A stretch of 64,000 nt of DNA from Porphyrobacter sp. IPPAS B-1204 (GCA_003724185.1 RHGM01000002.1:153142-217141); one strand, 5' to 3'; positions 55,846-64,000 are shown, counted from the stretch's first letter. A program made the numbers and translations. The notes: generated from the letters alone by a model not told the origin.

Positions 55846-57471
55846 TTATTTTTCCTGCAGCCTTTGCCTATGGCGGCTTGCACGAAGGCGGCGGATCAGG
55901 TCCATCCGTAGCCCCAGCACTGCCATGAAGCCGATGAGCGCGATTGCGAACACGCCCACGATCACGTTCTGCGCGAGGCGTCCGACCGGGAACAGAAAGT
56001 TCCACTTGTGGATGAAGCTGAACACGAGACGTTCAGGCTTCTCGCCGTCGGCCACCCGGTCCACCAGCACGCCTGCGCCGGTATCAACGAACAGGCTGGC
56101 GTTGACGGGCTCGCCGTAATCGACCCGCCAGACCGGCAGACGCTTGTTGCGGAAGTCGTATTCATGGCTGAAGCGGGTGACGAGTTCCACCCCCGTCACC
56201 GCGCTGTCGGGCGCACCGGTGAAGCGTCGGGCGATGGCGCGGGCGAGGTCCTTGTCGCCTGAGGACACCACGTTGCCGGTTGCAGCATCGAGATAGATCG
56301 CCGGGCCATCGGGCTTGATCCCTGCAAAGCGCGCCTCGCGGATTTCGGCGTCGGTGGTGGGGGTCTTGCCCTGCGCTGCTGCCATCATCGCAGCGTGATC
56401 ATGGCCTGCCATGCCATGATCCGCCGCTGCCTTGGCCGGACCGTGGTCATGCTCCCCTCCGCCCATGGCGCCTTTGGGAGGAGCTAGGCCGATGCGGTAG
56501 AGCGGCTGGCCCTGCGCCCCTTCAACCAGCGCGACCGAGGCGATATCGCGCCCCTTGGCGATCAGCGCCCAGTCGGCTTCGACCGTCCACTTGCCGCTCG
56601 CGACATTGACGGGCTTGCCCATTTTGAGCTGGCTGACCGGCGGCACCATCGCCGACTGGATGAGGTGGTAGATGCCCGAGACCGAGAACATGATCAGAGG
56701 CAGCGCCAGCACGTAGCCCGCGATCCGGTGCCAGCCGCGCGCGCCGGGTAGGCGCTTCTTGCGCCGCACGGTCACCAGCATCGCGATCCCGGTGAGGCCG
56801 AGCGCAAGCAGACTCCCGACCATCAGCCCGATCACCATCACCCTCAGCCAGTCCATCCCTAGCGGCACCCATTCCCAGGTGTGCAGCGCCCGGAACACGC
56901 TTTGCAGACGGGTCTTGGTGGTGTTGTTGACCGCCGCAAGGCTGGAGGTTTCGGTGTGGACATAGGCGGTGAGGCCATCCTCGCCTGCAAATTCCAGCTT
57001 CCACACCGGCAGCAGGCGGTTGACCCAAGGGTAGTCCGCATCGAATTCGGTCTGGAGCCGGGCCGAGGTGATCGCCCGATCCGTCGCGAGATAGTGCCGG
57101 GCGAGGAACTCGGCCTGTGCCCGGTCACCGTCTGTGACCTCGCTGCCGTCGGCCGGGCGGAAGTAACGGCGCACGCCGTCTGCCGCCGGAGTGATCTGCC
57201 ACAGCACCCCGCCGCCGGGAGCGGGGACGGTTTTCACCGCCACTGCCTCGGCGATGCCTTCTTTCTCGAGAGTTTCGGCAATCGGCCGCGCTCCTTCGAG
57301 CGCGACCTCGGCAGCAGGCGGCATGAACGCCGCCTGCTGCGGGCCGAACAGCACCATCGCGATATGGGTGAGGCCGCTAAGACCCCACACCAGCAGGCTT
57401 ATCCCGCCGATCAACCCCAGCCACTGGTGCTTGGAGTATGACCAGCGCGCGGTCTTGGTTTTGGCGTTCAT
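55846..57471 (-). CDS. PepSY-type membrane protein with His/Met-rich loop
   Basis: A 541-residue PepSY_TM protein of the inner membrane, a family linked to reduction or handling of imported metal. The N-terminal YSKHQWLGLIGGISLLVWGL begins the first helix; HTWEWVPLGMDWLRVMVIGL and RIAGYVLALPLIMFSVSG form later ones, and a last helix lies near VGVFAIALIGFMAVLGL. A periplasmic insert contains GGGEHDHGPAKAAADHGMAG and DHAAMMAAAQ, rich in His and Met and suggestive of copper binding. It follows the TonB receptor by 15 nt, so it is the third gene of the metal-uptake operon. Confidence 0.88.
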   Translation of the reverse strand: MNAKTKTARWSYSKHQWLGLIGGISLLVWGLSGLTHIAMVLFGPQQAAFMPPAAEVALEGARPIAETLEKEGIAEAVAVKTVPAPGGGVLWQITPAADGVRRYFRPADGSEVTDGDRAQAEFLARHYLATDRAITSARLQTEFDADYPWVNRLLPVWKLEFAGEDGLTAYVHTETSSLAAVNNTTKTRLQSVFRALHTWEWVPLGMDWLRVMVIGLMVGSLLALGLTGIAMLVTVRRKKRLPGARGWHRIAGYVLALPLIMFSVSGIYHLIQSAMVPPVSQLKMGKPVNVASGKWTVEADWALIAKGRDIASVALVEGAQGQPLYRIGLAPPKGAMGGGEHDHGPAKAAADHGMAGHDHAAMMAAAQGKTPTTDAEIREARFAGIKPDGPAIYLDAATGNVVSSGDKDLARAIARRFTGAPDSAVTGVELVTRFSHEYDFRNKRLPVWRVDYGEPVNASLFVDTGAGVLVDRVADGEKPERLVFSFIHKWNFLFPVGRLAQNVIVGVFAIALIGFMAVLGLRMDLIRRLRASRHRQRLQEK

Positions 57472-57486
57472 CGCTCAGACCCTCCC

Positions 57487-59607
57487 TCAGAACCGCGCGC
57501 GCAGGCCGCCGAAGAAGGCGCGCCCTTGGCCGGGGGTGTAGATCGCCTCGTTCGTCAGGCGCTGGTTGGCGTTGGTGGTGACGTTGGAGATGAACACCTC
57601 GTCGAACAGGTTCTCGACGGATCCGAACAGCTCGATCCCGTCGGTCAGCGTGACCCCGGCGGTGATCTGGACAGTCTCGTAACCCGGCGCGCGCTCAGTG
57701 TTGGCGAAGTCCGCCCACGGACCGTCCGGAATCCAGCGCAGGGTGGTGGAGAGATAGAACTTGTCGAGCCTGTCGAACCGGGCCTCAGCAATCAGCACAT
57801 GGCGCGGCACCCCGGCAAGCTGGTTGTCGCCATAGACCGCGTCATCATCGAAGGTGAAGTCGTTGAAGGTGTAGGCCGCGCTCAGTCGCAGGGCCTGTCC
57901 GTTCTTCTCCAGTGCCGCCTTGAAGGGCCGCACATCGAGCCCGAATTCGAGGCCTTGATGGATCGTGCGATCGCCATTGGTGGTCACCGTAATGAGCCCC
58001 CGAGCGCCCGGCACTGCAAGGTCAAGAAACTCGTTCTCCAGCTCTGCCCGGTAGAGCGCGATGTCCCACGAGAGGATGCCCGCCTGCCCGCGCGTGCCGA
58101 CTTCGAACACGGTCGCGCGCTGGGGATCCAGAGGCGCGAAGGGGAAGGCCCCGCCGCTGGTGAGGTCGGCAAGGCTGGGCGCTTCGAAGCTGCGGCTGAT
58201 GTTGCCGAAGAACTGGATGTCCTCGGCGGCATCCACCAGCAGGCCGACGCGCGGGTTGAACTGGTCATACTCGCCCCGGCCGGTCACCGCGTTGAGGATC
58301 GCGGTCACATCGCGGGTGGCGCGGGCATATTGTCCGCCTGCGATCAGCGTGACGATCTCGGTCAGCCCGAGATCGGCCTGGCCATAGACCGTCAGCGTGT
58401 CCGAATCCTGATCGGACTGCGTGCGCAATGCGCCGCGCGCGCCCGAATTGTTGGCGAAGGTCTTGGCGTCATTGCTGGAGAAAGCATAGATCGCCCCCAC
58501 CTGCCAGCGGCTCTGATCGGCGAGGAACGGGAGGCTGCCGGACAAGCGGGTCGAAACGCCAACCTCATCCTCGCCCTGCACGATGATCCCGGCAAAACGG
58601 GTGATCGCGTGGTCGAGATTGCGGCGCGCATACCACGCGCCCAACTCAAGATCGGCCGCGCCCAGGTCGATCACGGTGAGGTTGGAGACGCGGTAGACAT
58701 CGAGGTTGCGGTCCCAGTCATCGGCCACCGGGCCGGGATCGAGCACCACCGGCCCCGCGCGAACCGGGCGGCCTGCGGCGCGCGGGTTGGCGAGCGCGTC
58801 GGCGAGGCGAAGGCTCCCGGCCAGCTCGAAATTGTCCGACAGCGCGGTGACATAGAAGCGCGTCTCGATGTTGTCCGACACCCGCCAGCCAAGGTTGCCG
58901 TGGCCGTAGAGGCTGCGCACTTCGCTGTGTTCGCGGTAGCCGTCGCTGGCAAGGCCGGTGATCCCGCCCCAATAGTCGACATCGCCGCTCTTGCCGGACA
59001 GCGAAGCATTGCCGCGGAAGGTGGAGAAGCTGCCACCCTCGGCGCGCAGGGCAATCGGCGCGCGGGCGGTGCGCCCGGTGGGGCTGACGATATTGACCGC
59101 CCCGCCCAGCGATGCCGCCCCGTAGCGCAAGCCGTTGGCGCCCTTGAACACCTCCATGTAGCGGATGGTGAGCGGGTCGACCTCCTGAAACTCGGTTGCC
59201 CCCGATGCGCGGCTGATCGGCACCCCGTCGCGCAGAACGGTGAGGCCGCGGCGCTCGAAGCTCGAATTGAGGCCCGAACCGCGGATCGAGATGCGGCTTT
59301 CACGCGGGGCACTGGTGTCGGCGAAGACGCCGGGGGTTAGTTCCAGCGCATCGCCGATGGACTGCGCGAAGATGTCGGCAAAGCCCTCGTCCTCGACCAG
59401 CCCGGTCGCACCGGGGACGCGTTCCAGCTCCTTGCGGGCAGCCTCCGGCGTGGGCGCCGTGGGGGTGCCCTGAAGGCTGGCGGTGACGATGATCTCGTCC
59501 TGCCTCTGGCCGATGCCCTGCGCCTGAAGCGGGGCGTTGAAGGCACCAGTCGTTGCGGCAAGCATGGTTGCGCCCATGAGAGCGCACTTCACAGTATTGA
59601 TTTGCAT
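57487..59607 (-). CDS. TonB-dependent receptor, probable metal or siderophore uptake
   Basis: A 706-residue outer-membrane receptor. Signal peptide region ALMGATMLAATTGAFNAPLQ; TonB box QDEIIVTASLQG; plug with ALELTPGVFADTSAPRESRI, SIRGSGLNSSFERRGLTVLR and YGAASLGGAVNIVSPTG. The barrel ends AIYTPGQGRAFFGGLRARF with terminal Phe. I start at the ATG at 59607 (MQINTVK). It lies between a DUF2946 gene and a PepSY gene. That trio is typical of copper- or iron-linked uptake; the His/Met-rich PepSY loop tips me toward copper. Confidence 0.92.
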   Translation of the reverse strand: MQINTVKCALMGATMLAATTGAFNAPLQAQGIGQRQDEIIVTASLQGTPTAPTPEAARKELERVPGATGLVEDEGFADIFAQSIGDALELTPGVFADTSAPRESRISIRGSGLNSSFERRGLTVLRDGVPISRASGATEFQEVDPLTIRYMEVFKGANGLRYGAASLGGAVNIVSPTGRTARAPIALRAEGGSFSTFRGNASLSGKSGDVDYWGGITGLASDGYREHSEVRSLYGHGNLGWRVSDNIETRFYVTALSDNFELAGSLRLADALANPRAAGRPVRAGPVVLDPGPVADDWDRNLDVYRVSNLTVIDLGAADLELGAWYARRNLDHAITRFAGIIVQGEDEVGVSTRLSGSLPFLADQSRWQVGAIYAFSSNDAKTFANNSGARGALRTQSDQDSDTLTVYGQADLGLTEIVTLIAGGQYARATRDVTAILNAVTGRGEYDQFNPRVGLLVDAAEDIQFFGNISRSFEAPSLADLTSGGAFPFAPLDPQRATVFEVGTRGQAGILSWDIALYRAELENEFLDLAVPGARGLITVTTNGDRTIHQGLEFGLDVRPFKAALEKNGQALRLSAAYTFNDFTFDDDAVYGDNQLAGVPRHVLIAEARFDRLDKFYLSTTLRWIPDGPWADFANTERAPGYETVQITAGVTLTDGIELFGSVENLFDEVFISNVTTNANQRLTNEAIYTPGQGRAFFGGLRARF

Positions 59608-59734
59608 GATGTACCCGAATTTCCGTCGGCGCAGGCCGTGATGCGGCACAGCGCCATCGACCCTGCGTTGGCGGGCCGGTGAGCGAAGCGGCTTTACGCG
59701 CCGGGGTCAGACACCCGCGCGCAAAGCCTGACGA

Positions 59735-60151
59735 TCAGACGGAAAGGGAAGGCGGCCCGCGCAGCGGCGGGCGCAGAAAGGGGATGTCGCGGGCAGGTGG
59801 CGCCCGGAGCGGCGCAAACCCGACCAGCAGAATGAACGCCAGCGCTGCTGCCAGCAGGATCGGGTCAGCTCCGCCCAAAGCGGCATGGCCAAGCCCCGAA
59901 AAGGCGCAAGGCTGGGATTTGTCCGCCGCCTCGGAATGATCGCTGCCCGTCTCATCTTTGTCAGGGATAGCGATCCGCATCTGCTTCGGCGTGCCGCTGG
60001 CATCGGCGCAGATCGTCACTGTCAGAAAGCGCTCGTTAGCGGAGGAGATCATGTAGCCTGCTGGCACCAGCGCCTTTGCCCCCAGGGCGAGCACCACGAG
60101 CACCAGCGCGAGCCGGGCATATGTGTGGGTCAAGGCGCGAAGGCTGGTCAT
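59735..60151 (-). CDS. DUF2946 membrane protein
   Basis: A 138-residue protein of the DUF2946 family, often found with copper-related TonB receptors. An N-terminal hydrophobic stretch (LALVLVVLALGAKALVPAGY) leads to MISSANERFLTVTICADASG, the family signature. Cys and His follow (SDHSEAADKSQPCAFSGLGH), then a second membrane segment ILLAAALAFILLVGF. I chose the ATG at 60151. It is the first gene of the operon and may sense or shuttle the metal; the function is not established. Confidence 0.8.
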   Translation of the reverse strand: MTSLRALTHTYARLALVLVVLALGAKALVPAGYMISSANERFLTVTICADASGTPKQMRIAIPDKDETGSDHSEAADKSQPCAFSGLGHAALGGADPILLAAALAFILLVGFAPLRAPPARDIPFLRPPLRGPPSLSV

Positions 60152-60212
60152 TGCGCGCGCGCCTCTAGCGCAGGGGCATCGCCATGTCACCGTGTAACAT
60201 CGACAATTCCGG

Positions 60213-60372
60213 CCATTCCGGTTTCCACCCATAATCGGCCATGAGCGATGCCGAATCGCGGCCCCAAAACCCGACAGGCAGATCTTTCGGTTTTGGCCAA
60301 TTGCAGTCTTTCCGCTTTTGGGGTCGGTCCTCAATCTGACTTTTGACCGAACCTGGGTGGATTTCGGAATGG
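60213..60372. repeat. Palindromic intergenic repeat (about 160 bp)
   Basis: CCATTCCGGTTTCCACCCA at 60213-60231 is mirrored by TGGGTGGATTTCGGAATGG at 60354-60372 with three mismatches. An internal GGCCCCAAAACC / GGTTTTGGCC pairing lies between them. It contains the same GGTTTCCACCCA ... GGCCATGAGCG start as the copy at 55.66 kb. It is probably a non-autonomous mobile repeat or a transcribed hairpin. Confidence 0.6.
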
Positions 60373-60456
60373 CTGCTGTCGAAAGGAACCCTAGAAAGTG
60401 AGGATGTTGAGCCGTTGCCAGACCGATGCCGCGTGTCACTGCCCCCAAACTCCCCT

Positions 60457-61197
60457 CTAAAGTTCTTCGATATGCTTGCCCCGGTCGAAATAATCAGGGC
60501 GCAGGCCGCTGATCCCCGCCGCTTGGAATGCGCTCCAGCAGGCATCCGACATTAGGAACATCCCCTGTGCCCCTTGGTAGCGGTATTCGTACCAGAGCGC
60601 GCGGCCCGCCACCTTCTCCTTGTGCACCACCAGTTTGATGTCGTTGGAGGTATGGACGTAAATTCCAGGCAATTGCTTGTGCACAATGACATTGGAACGC
60701 ACGATATTAAGCGTGAAGGCGCGCGTGCAGACATTGAGCAGCCAGCGCGGTTCGGAGTGCACCGAGCCATCGGGGTTGATCAGTTCAAAGGGCAGATATT
60801 GATGCACGCCCGGCTCGATTGCCTCGATGATGTCGATCGCGCGCTGCGAGATGGCGTATCCGTCAAAGCCGCTCGAAATCACATCGACGATATGTTTCTG
60901 GGGCTTTCTCAAGCGTGCGCGGAACGGCGTGTCGGGGATTGGCCAGCGCCAGCCCTGCATCAGCGGAGGATATCTCCACGGATCCCACAGTGGATGCCAG
61001 GGGTTTTCGATCATCCATGTCGTATCAAAGGTACTTCGCCCAAGCGAGCGGCTGGCCATTGACAATTGCTGCCCCAGCGCTTTGCCCATTGCCTCGAAAC
61101 GCTCAAGCTCCTCAGGGATCTCCAAAATTTCAGGGCTGAGATACGTCTCGTCTTCATCGCCGCGATTTCGCGAATCCATCATCAAGAACCAAGCCAT
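60457..61197 (-). CDS. Imm11 (DUF1629)-like immunity protein
   Basis: A 246-residue protein resembling polymorphic-toxin immunity family Imm11. Matching segments are YAISQRAIDIIEAIEPGVHQ, YLPFELINPDGSV, WLLNVCTRAFTLNIVRSNV, IKLVVHKEKVAGRALW, FLMSDACWSAFQAAGISGLR. Cytoplasmic, no signal peptide. I prefer the ATG at 61197 with a GAAGG ribosome site over 61221. The first 345 nt and about 150 bp upstream are repeated exactly, in inverted orientation, at the end of the window. No toxin gene is next to it, so it may be an orphan immunity gene. Confidence 0.65.
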   Translation of the reverse strand: MAWFLMMDSRNRGDEDETYLSPEILEIPEELERFEAMGKALGQQLSMASRSLGRSTFDTTWMIENPWHPLWDPWRYPPLMQGWRWPIPDTPFRARLRKPQKHIVDVISSGFDGYAISQRAIDIIEAIEPGVHQYLPFELINPDGSVHSEPRWLLNVCTRAFTLNIVRSNVIVHKQLPGIYVHTSNDIKLVVHKEKVAGRALWYEYRYQGAQGMFLMSDACWSAFQAAGISGLRPDYFDRGKHIEEL

Positions 61198-61350
61198 CAC
61201 GCGACCTTCCCAGCTTCCCATCGTCGTTGGCGGCTATCACCGTTGGCCCGCCCCGGGCCTGATCCGGGGTGAACTCCATTGCCCCCGTGCATTGCTGGGA
61301 CACAGATAACCTTGGCCATTGGAGTTGTCACGATGACCGCCTTGGGGTCG
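60853..61350 (-). repeat. Left arm of a long perfect inverted repeat
   Basis: Positions 60853-61350 are the reverse complement of 63503-64000; the two sites checked at either end of the span match exactly, as does the encoded protein between. At least 498 bp are duplicated, and the repeat continues beyond the window edge. The outer boundary falls inside a dispersed-repeat motif (CGACCCCAAGGCGGTC). Confidence 0.88.
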
Positions 61351-61540
61351 GTTTCTGAATGGCAGATTCTTTTCAACGAAGGCAGCTTCCTGCCGTTCGG
61401 CTTATGGTGACGGAACCTGCCAGTCAGCTTCTGCACGTTTCTCGCCAGCAGCCGACATTCAGGAAGCGACCAGAAGTGGTCGTCGCGGCTCTCGATTGCG
61501 ATCTTTCATAAGCTGCCGTTTGTGCTAGATTTCAGGGGCT

Positions 61541-61939
61541 TTGAAGGTTTTCGTCCCTCTTCTGGCCGTGATGCACACCTTGGCGCTTCCGGGCTGCGAC
61601 GATGCAGTGCAGCCTGTAGAGGCGGCAGGCGTTGCGGACCGACAAAATCCGCCAGCGATGGCGCAAGGATCGCGGCAGCCTGCTGCGCCCGCCCCAGAGG
61701 CAATCCCGGCGACTGACGCACCGGCTGAAGCGCGCATCCTGTTCGACGAAGTGAAGCGCCTGAATACGGCCTGCGTCGCGGGCGGCGGCGGGGTGAGTGG
61801 ATCACCCGATTGCGATCAGGCGCTAATCCGCGAGGAGGAGCTCGAAGGGCTCGGCTATTGCATCGACTACCTCAATGAGGAAACATTGGTCAGGTGCCCT
61901 GCGTCGAGCGGCGCCGATCAAGAGAAGGCAAGGCGATGA
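61541..61939 (+). CDS. Putative small lipoprotein
   Basis: Up to 132 residues from a TTG at 61541; an ATG at 61571 is the alternative. The hydrophobic start ends in LALPGC, a plausible lipobox, followed by a Pro/Ala-rich region. The compact C-terminal part carries Cys residues (TACVAGGGGVSGSPDCDQAL, then GLGYCIDYLNEETLVRC). Its stop overlaps the start of the DUF6683 gene (ATGA). No family is recognised. Confidence 0.6.
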   Translation: MKVFVPLLAVMHTLALPGCDDAVQPVEAAGVADRQNPPAMAQGSRQPAAPAPEAIPATDAPAEARILFDEVKRLNTACVAGGGGVSGSPDCDQALIREEELEGLGYCIDYLNEETLVRCPASSGADQEKARR

Positions 61940-62772
61940 ACCATGCTTGCATCGGGATCACAACGATGATGATCGATTTGCCCCGGTCGATCAGCAGTGC
62001 ATTCATGCAACGTGGGCTCGCCCTTTTGACTGTATTGTCCCTAGCCTTCGGGGGCTCGGCTTCACATGCCCAGTCAATGCCATGGATCAATCCGCAGGTC
62101 CTTTCGACGACAACCGGAACCGATGTCATGAGTATAGTGCTGCAGGACGGCGCAGCATCCGCAGGGGAGACCGATGAAGGAGCAGCCTTCGGTTCCGCGA
62201 AGGGGCTGACAGCCCGGGGCAGGCAAGATGCCGGACAAGCCGCGGCGGTCGATTTCCGCTATCGCTACAGCCCGGCTCGCACCAAGCAGAATCTGCACAG
62301 CTTTCTGGCGCGCGCCCCGAACCCGGCGGCTCGCGGCGAACTTGAGCAAATGTTCGCCGCGCAGCCGACACTGATGGACGATATACGCGCGAGCATTGGC
62401 CCCTATGGGCTGGACACGCACAATGTCGCGGATGCCTACGCGATGTGGTGGATGAATGCCTGGCTGGTCGCCAACAAGCGCGACGAGGTGCCAGACGCCG
62501 CCACGGTCGAAGCGGTCAAGCGGCAGGTGCGCAAAGCCTTTGCCGCAACGCCCGATTTCGCCAAGACCAGCGATGCCGAACGGCAGGAGTATGCCGAAGC
62601 GCTGCTGCTTCAGGCCTCCATGCTGGGTTCGGCCTTCGAGCAGATGAAGAACGATCCCAGAATGCTCGATCAGCTCGCCGAGGCAGCGCGCCAAGGGGCG
62701 AAGGCAAGCGGCATCGACCTCTCGAAGATGTCTCTCACCCAGAGCGGCTTCGTGCCGCGCAAGGCGAAATGA
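61936..62772 (+). CDS. Exported DUF6683-type protein
   Basis: A 278-residue secreted protein of unknown function. Signal peptide LALLTVLSLAFGGSASHAQS. The mature part follows the DUF6683 pattern: FRYRYSPARTKQNLHSFLAR, ELEQMFAAQPTLMDDIRASI, GPYGLDTHNVADAYAMWWMN, EYAEALLLQASMLGSAFEQM, SKMSLTQSGFVPRKAK. It overlaps both neighbours by 4 nt, so the three genes are one translational unit. The operon lies between the two inverted Imm11-like copies. Confidence 0.75.
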   Translation: MNHACIGITTMMIDLPRSISSAFMQRGLALLTVLSLAFGGSASHAQSMPWINPQVLSTTTGTDVMSIVLQDGAASAGETDEGAAFGSAKGLTARGRQDAGQAAAVDFRYRYSPARTKQNLHSFLARAPNPAARGELEQMFAAQPTLMDDIRASIGPYGLDTHNVADAYAMWWMNAWLVANKRDEVPDAATVEAVKRQVRKAFAATPDFAKTSDAERQEYAEALLLQASMLGSAFEQMKNDPRMLDQLAEAARQGAKASGIDLSKMSLTQSGFVPRKAK

Positions 62773-63326
62773 ACGGCGCTCGTCGCTTTGCCACGCGTTC
62801 CTTTGCGGCGCGCGTGACAGGGCTGGCATGGCGCAGCGCTATCCTGCTTGTCGCGCTGCTGACGACCGCCGGCGCGAGTGCGAAGGGCTTCGCCATCGAT
62901 GATCTCACCCCGATCGGCGATGCGGCTGCGGCGGCGCTCGGGCCGGGCTATATCTTCCGGGCCGAGCCCCGGCGCGTGTCGCTCTATTGTCCCGAATGCA
63001 CCGGCGCGCCGATGGTCGACATCCTGCTCGGCACGCAAACCGACGGGACCGAGGAGCGCGTCCGTTCGGGCGCGACCACGATGGCGCACATGGAGCGGTT
63101 GTGCCGCGCCAAAAACGACGGATGTCGCATCACGGCACTCGACGTCGCCCCCGCAGTGGGCTGGGTGAGCCACTATCCCCGCCCGTCGGGCGAGGGGTCA
63201 ACGGCGGTTATCATCCGTGACGGACAGCTGCTGACATTGCGAGTGATCGCGGGCGGCACCGGCACAGCAACCGAAGTCATCGAACGCCTGCTGCCGCTGG
63301 CCCAGGAGAAGGTCATCGGACGCTGA
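62769..63326 (+). CDS. Exported hypothetical protein
   Basis: A 185-residue protein with a signal peptide (ILLVALLTTAGASAKG). The mature domain has Cys pairs (LYCPECTGAPM; LCRAKNDGCR) and a beta-rich end TAVIIRDGQLLTLRVIAGGT. It may be disulfide-bonded or zinc-binding in the periplasm. No family is recognised. It is the third gene of the DUF6683 operon. Confidence 0.65.
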   Translation: MNGARRFATRSFAARVTGLAWRSAILLVALLTTAGASAKGFAIDDLTPIGDAAAAALGPGYIFRAEPRRVSLYCPECTGAPMVDILLGTQTDGTEERVRSGATTMAHMERLCRAKNDGCRITALDVAPAVGWVSHYPRPSGEGSTAVIIRDGQLLTLRVIAGGTGTATEVIERLLPLAQEKVIGR

Positions 63327-63384
63327 TCCGGGTTGCGGCAACACATCTCCAACGCGCGGCAACGGGCCATGCCAGTCGCCTGAT

Positions 63385-63526
63385 CCAGAAAGCGGACCGT
63401 CGCAAATCACCCACTTGCAGCCATTCCCGTAGCTCCGGCACGCGCCCGTAACCGGACGGGCAGCTTTTGCGGGAAATTTTCCAAGAGCGGAAATTCAGCA
63501 AGCGACCCCAAGGCGGTCATCGTGAC
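63385..63526. repeat. Dispersed intergenic repeat copy at the inverted-repeat boundary
   Basis: Contains GAAAGCGGACCGTCGCAAAT with CACCCACTTGCAGCCATTCC, and ends TTCAGCAAGCGACCCCAAGG followed by CGGTCATCG. The perfect inverted repeat begins within its 3' end at 63503. This places the recombination breakpoint inside a dispersed repeat. Confidence 0.55.
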
Positions 63527-64000
63527 AACTCCAATGGCCAAGGTTATCTGTGTCCCAGCAATGCACGGGGGCAATGGAGTTCACCCCGGATCAGGCCCGG
63601 GGCGGGCCAACGGTGATAGCCGCCAACGACGATGGGAAGCTGGGAAGGTCGCGTGATGGCTTGGTTCTTGATGATGGATTCGCGAAATCGCGGCGATGAA
63701 GACGAGACGTATCTCAGCCCTGAAATTTTGGAGATCCCTGAGGAGCTTGAGCGTTTCGAGGCAATGGGCAAAGCGCTGGGGCAGCAATTGTCAATGGCCA
63801 GCCGCTCGCTTGGGCGAAGTACCTTTGATACGACATGGATGATCGAAAACCCCTGGCATCCACTGTGGGATCCGTGGAGATATCCTCCGCTGATGCAGGG
63901 CTGGCGCTGGCCAATCCCCGACACGCCGTTCCGCGCACGCTTGAGAAAGCCCCAGAAACATATCGTCGATGTGATTTCGAGCGGCTTTGACGGATACGCC
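63503..64000 (+). repeat. Right arm of the long perfect inverted repeat
   Basis: Reverse complement of 60853-61350, continuing to the window end. The arms enclose 2.15 kb (61351-63502) holding the DUF6683 operon. Confidence 0.88.
63656..64000 (+). CDS. Imm11-like protein, second copy (partial, runs off the window)
   Basis: Identical in its first 115 codons to the gene at 60457-61197 but on the opposite strand. It starts at the equivalent ATG (63656) with the same GAAGG ribosome site and reads MAWFLMMDSRNRGDEDETYL onward. The C-terminal half, which holds most of the Imm11 signature, lies beyond the window, so whether it is complete or differs there is unknown. Confidence 0.65.
   Translation, partial: MAWFLMMDSRNRGDEDETYLSPEILEIPEELERFEAMGKALGQQLSMASRSLGRSTFDTTWMIENPWHPLWDPWRYPPLMQGWRWPIPDTPFRARLRKPQKHIVDVISSGFDGYA

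Noticed and set aside
57526..59340. A 604-codon open frame on the plus strand
   Set aside because: It is exactly antisense to the TonB receptor. Such long shadow frames arise from GC-rich codon bias; it has no recognisable domain or ribosome site.

Overview
The window is GC-rich DNA from an alphaproteobacterium. A sphingomonad, probably of the Erythrobacteraceae type, is the best guess. This rests on two TonB-dependent receptors, a DUF2946/TonB-receptor/PepSY metal-uptake operon, fused CysN-CysC, and a family of degenerate palindromic intergenic repeats. No rRNA, tRNA or CRISPR array was seen. A complete plasmid-type replicon (parA-parB-repA plus an iteron origin) lies at 19.1-23.2 kb, so the DNA is probably a plasmid or chromid, or a chromosome carrying an integrated plasmid.

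Region 1 (0.7-10.8 kb) is a decaying block of integrative/conjugative-element cargo, almost all on the minus strand. It holds a Toprim/zinc-finger primase-like protein, a strawberry-notch-type methyltransferase that has lost its helicase, a ParB stub fused onto DUF6927, a secreted nuclease, DUF1173-like, DUF7007 and DUF3768 genes, and three toxin-antitoxin-like modules (ParDE, Xre/RES, DUF4160/DUF2442). Several genes are broken; three carry an in-frame TAG where CAG is plausible.

Region 2 (11.4-17.3 kb) is polysaccharide and sulfate metabolism. wecC-wecB make UDP-ManNAcA. An IS701-like transposase remnant has apparently destroyed cysD, leaving only its tail fused to an intact cysN/C-cysQ pair.

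Region 3 (17.5-26.3 kb) is the replicon: a frameshifted lytic transglycosylase, iterons at 22-bp period, repA, a pair of perfect palindromes (possible centromere), parB, parA, a helix-turn-helix protein and a tyrosine recombinase.

Region 4 (26.5-43.9 kb) is the most distinctive part. A five-gene minus-strand operon encodes three small exported DUF11-like proteins, a 1711-residue protein with Ig-like domains and a predicted outer-membrane barrel, and a very large internally duplicated beta-helix protein with a P domain (frameshifted near its end). A GGDEF-EAL protein lies immediately upstream. I read it as an undescribed surface fibre/adhesin assembly locus, possibly under c-di-GMP control. 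An MscS channel follows.

Region 5 (44-55.7 kb) is mixed: gene remnants, a Fic protein with an altered active-site motif, a serine resolvase, a TonB receptor followed by a PhoD phosphatase, an exported amidohydrolase, a MITE-like element and a small HTH/membrane pair.

Region 6 (55.8-64 kb) is a metal-uptake operon (DUF2946, TonB receptor, PepSY protein with a His/Met-rich loop), then two identical divergent-ended copies of an Imm11-like immunity gene in inverted orientation. They flank a three-gene exported-protein operon containing DUF6683. The second copy runs off the window end.
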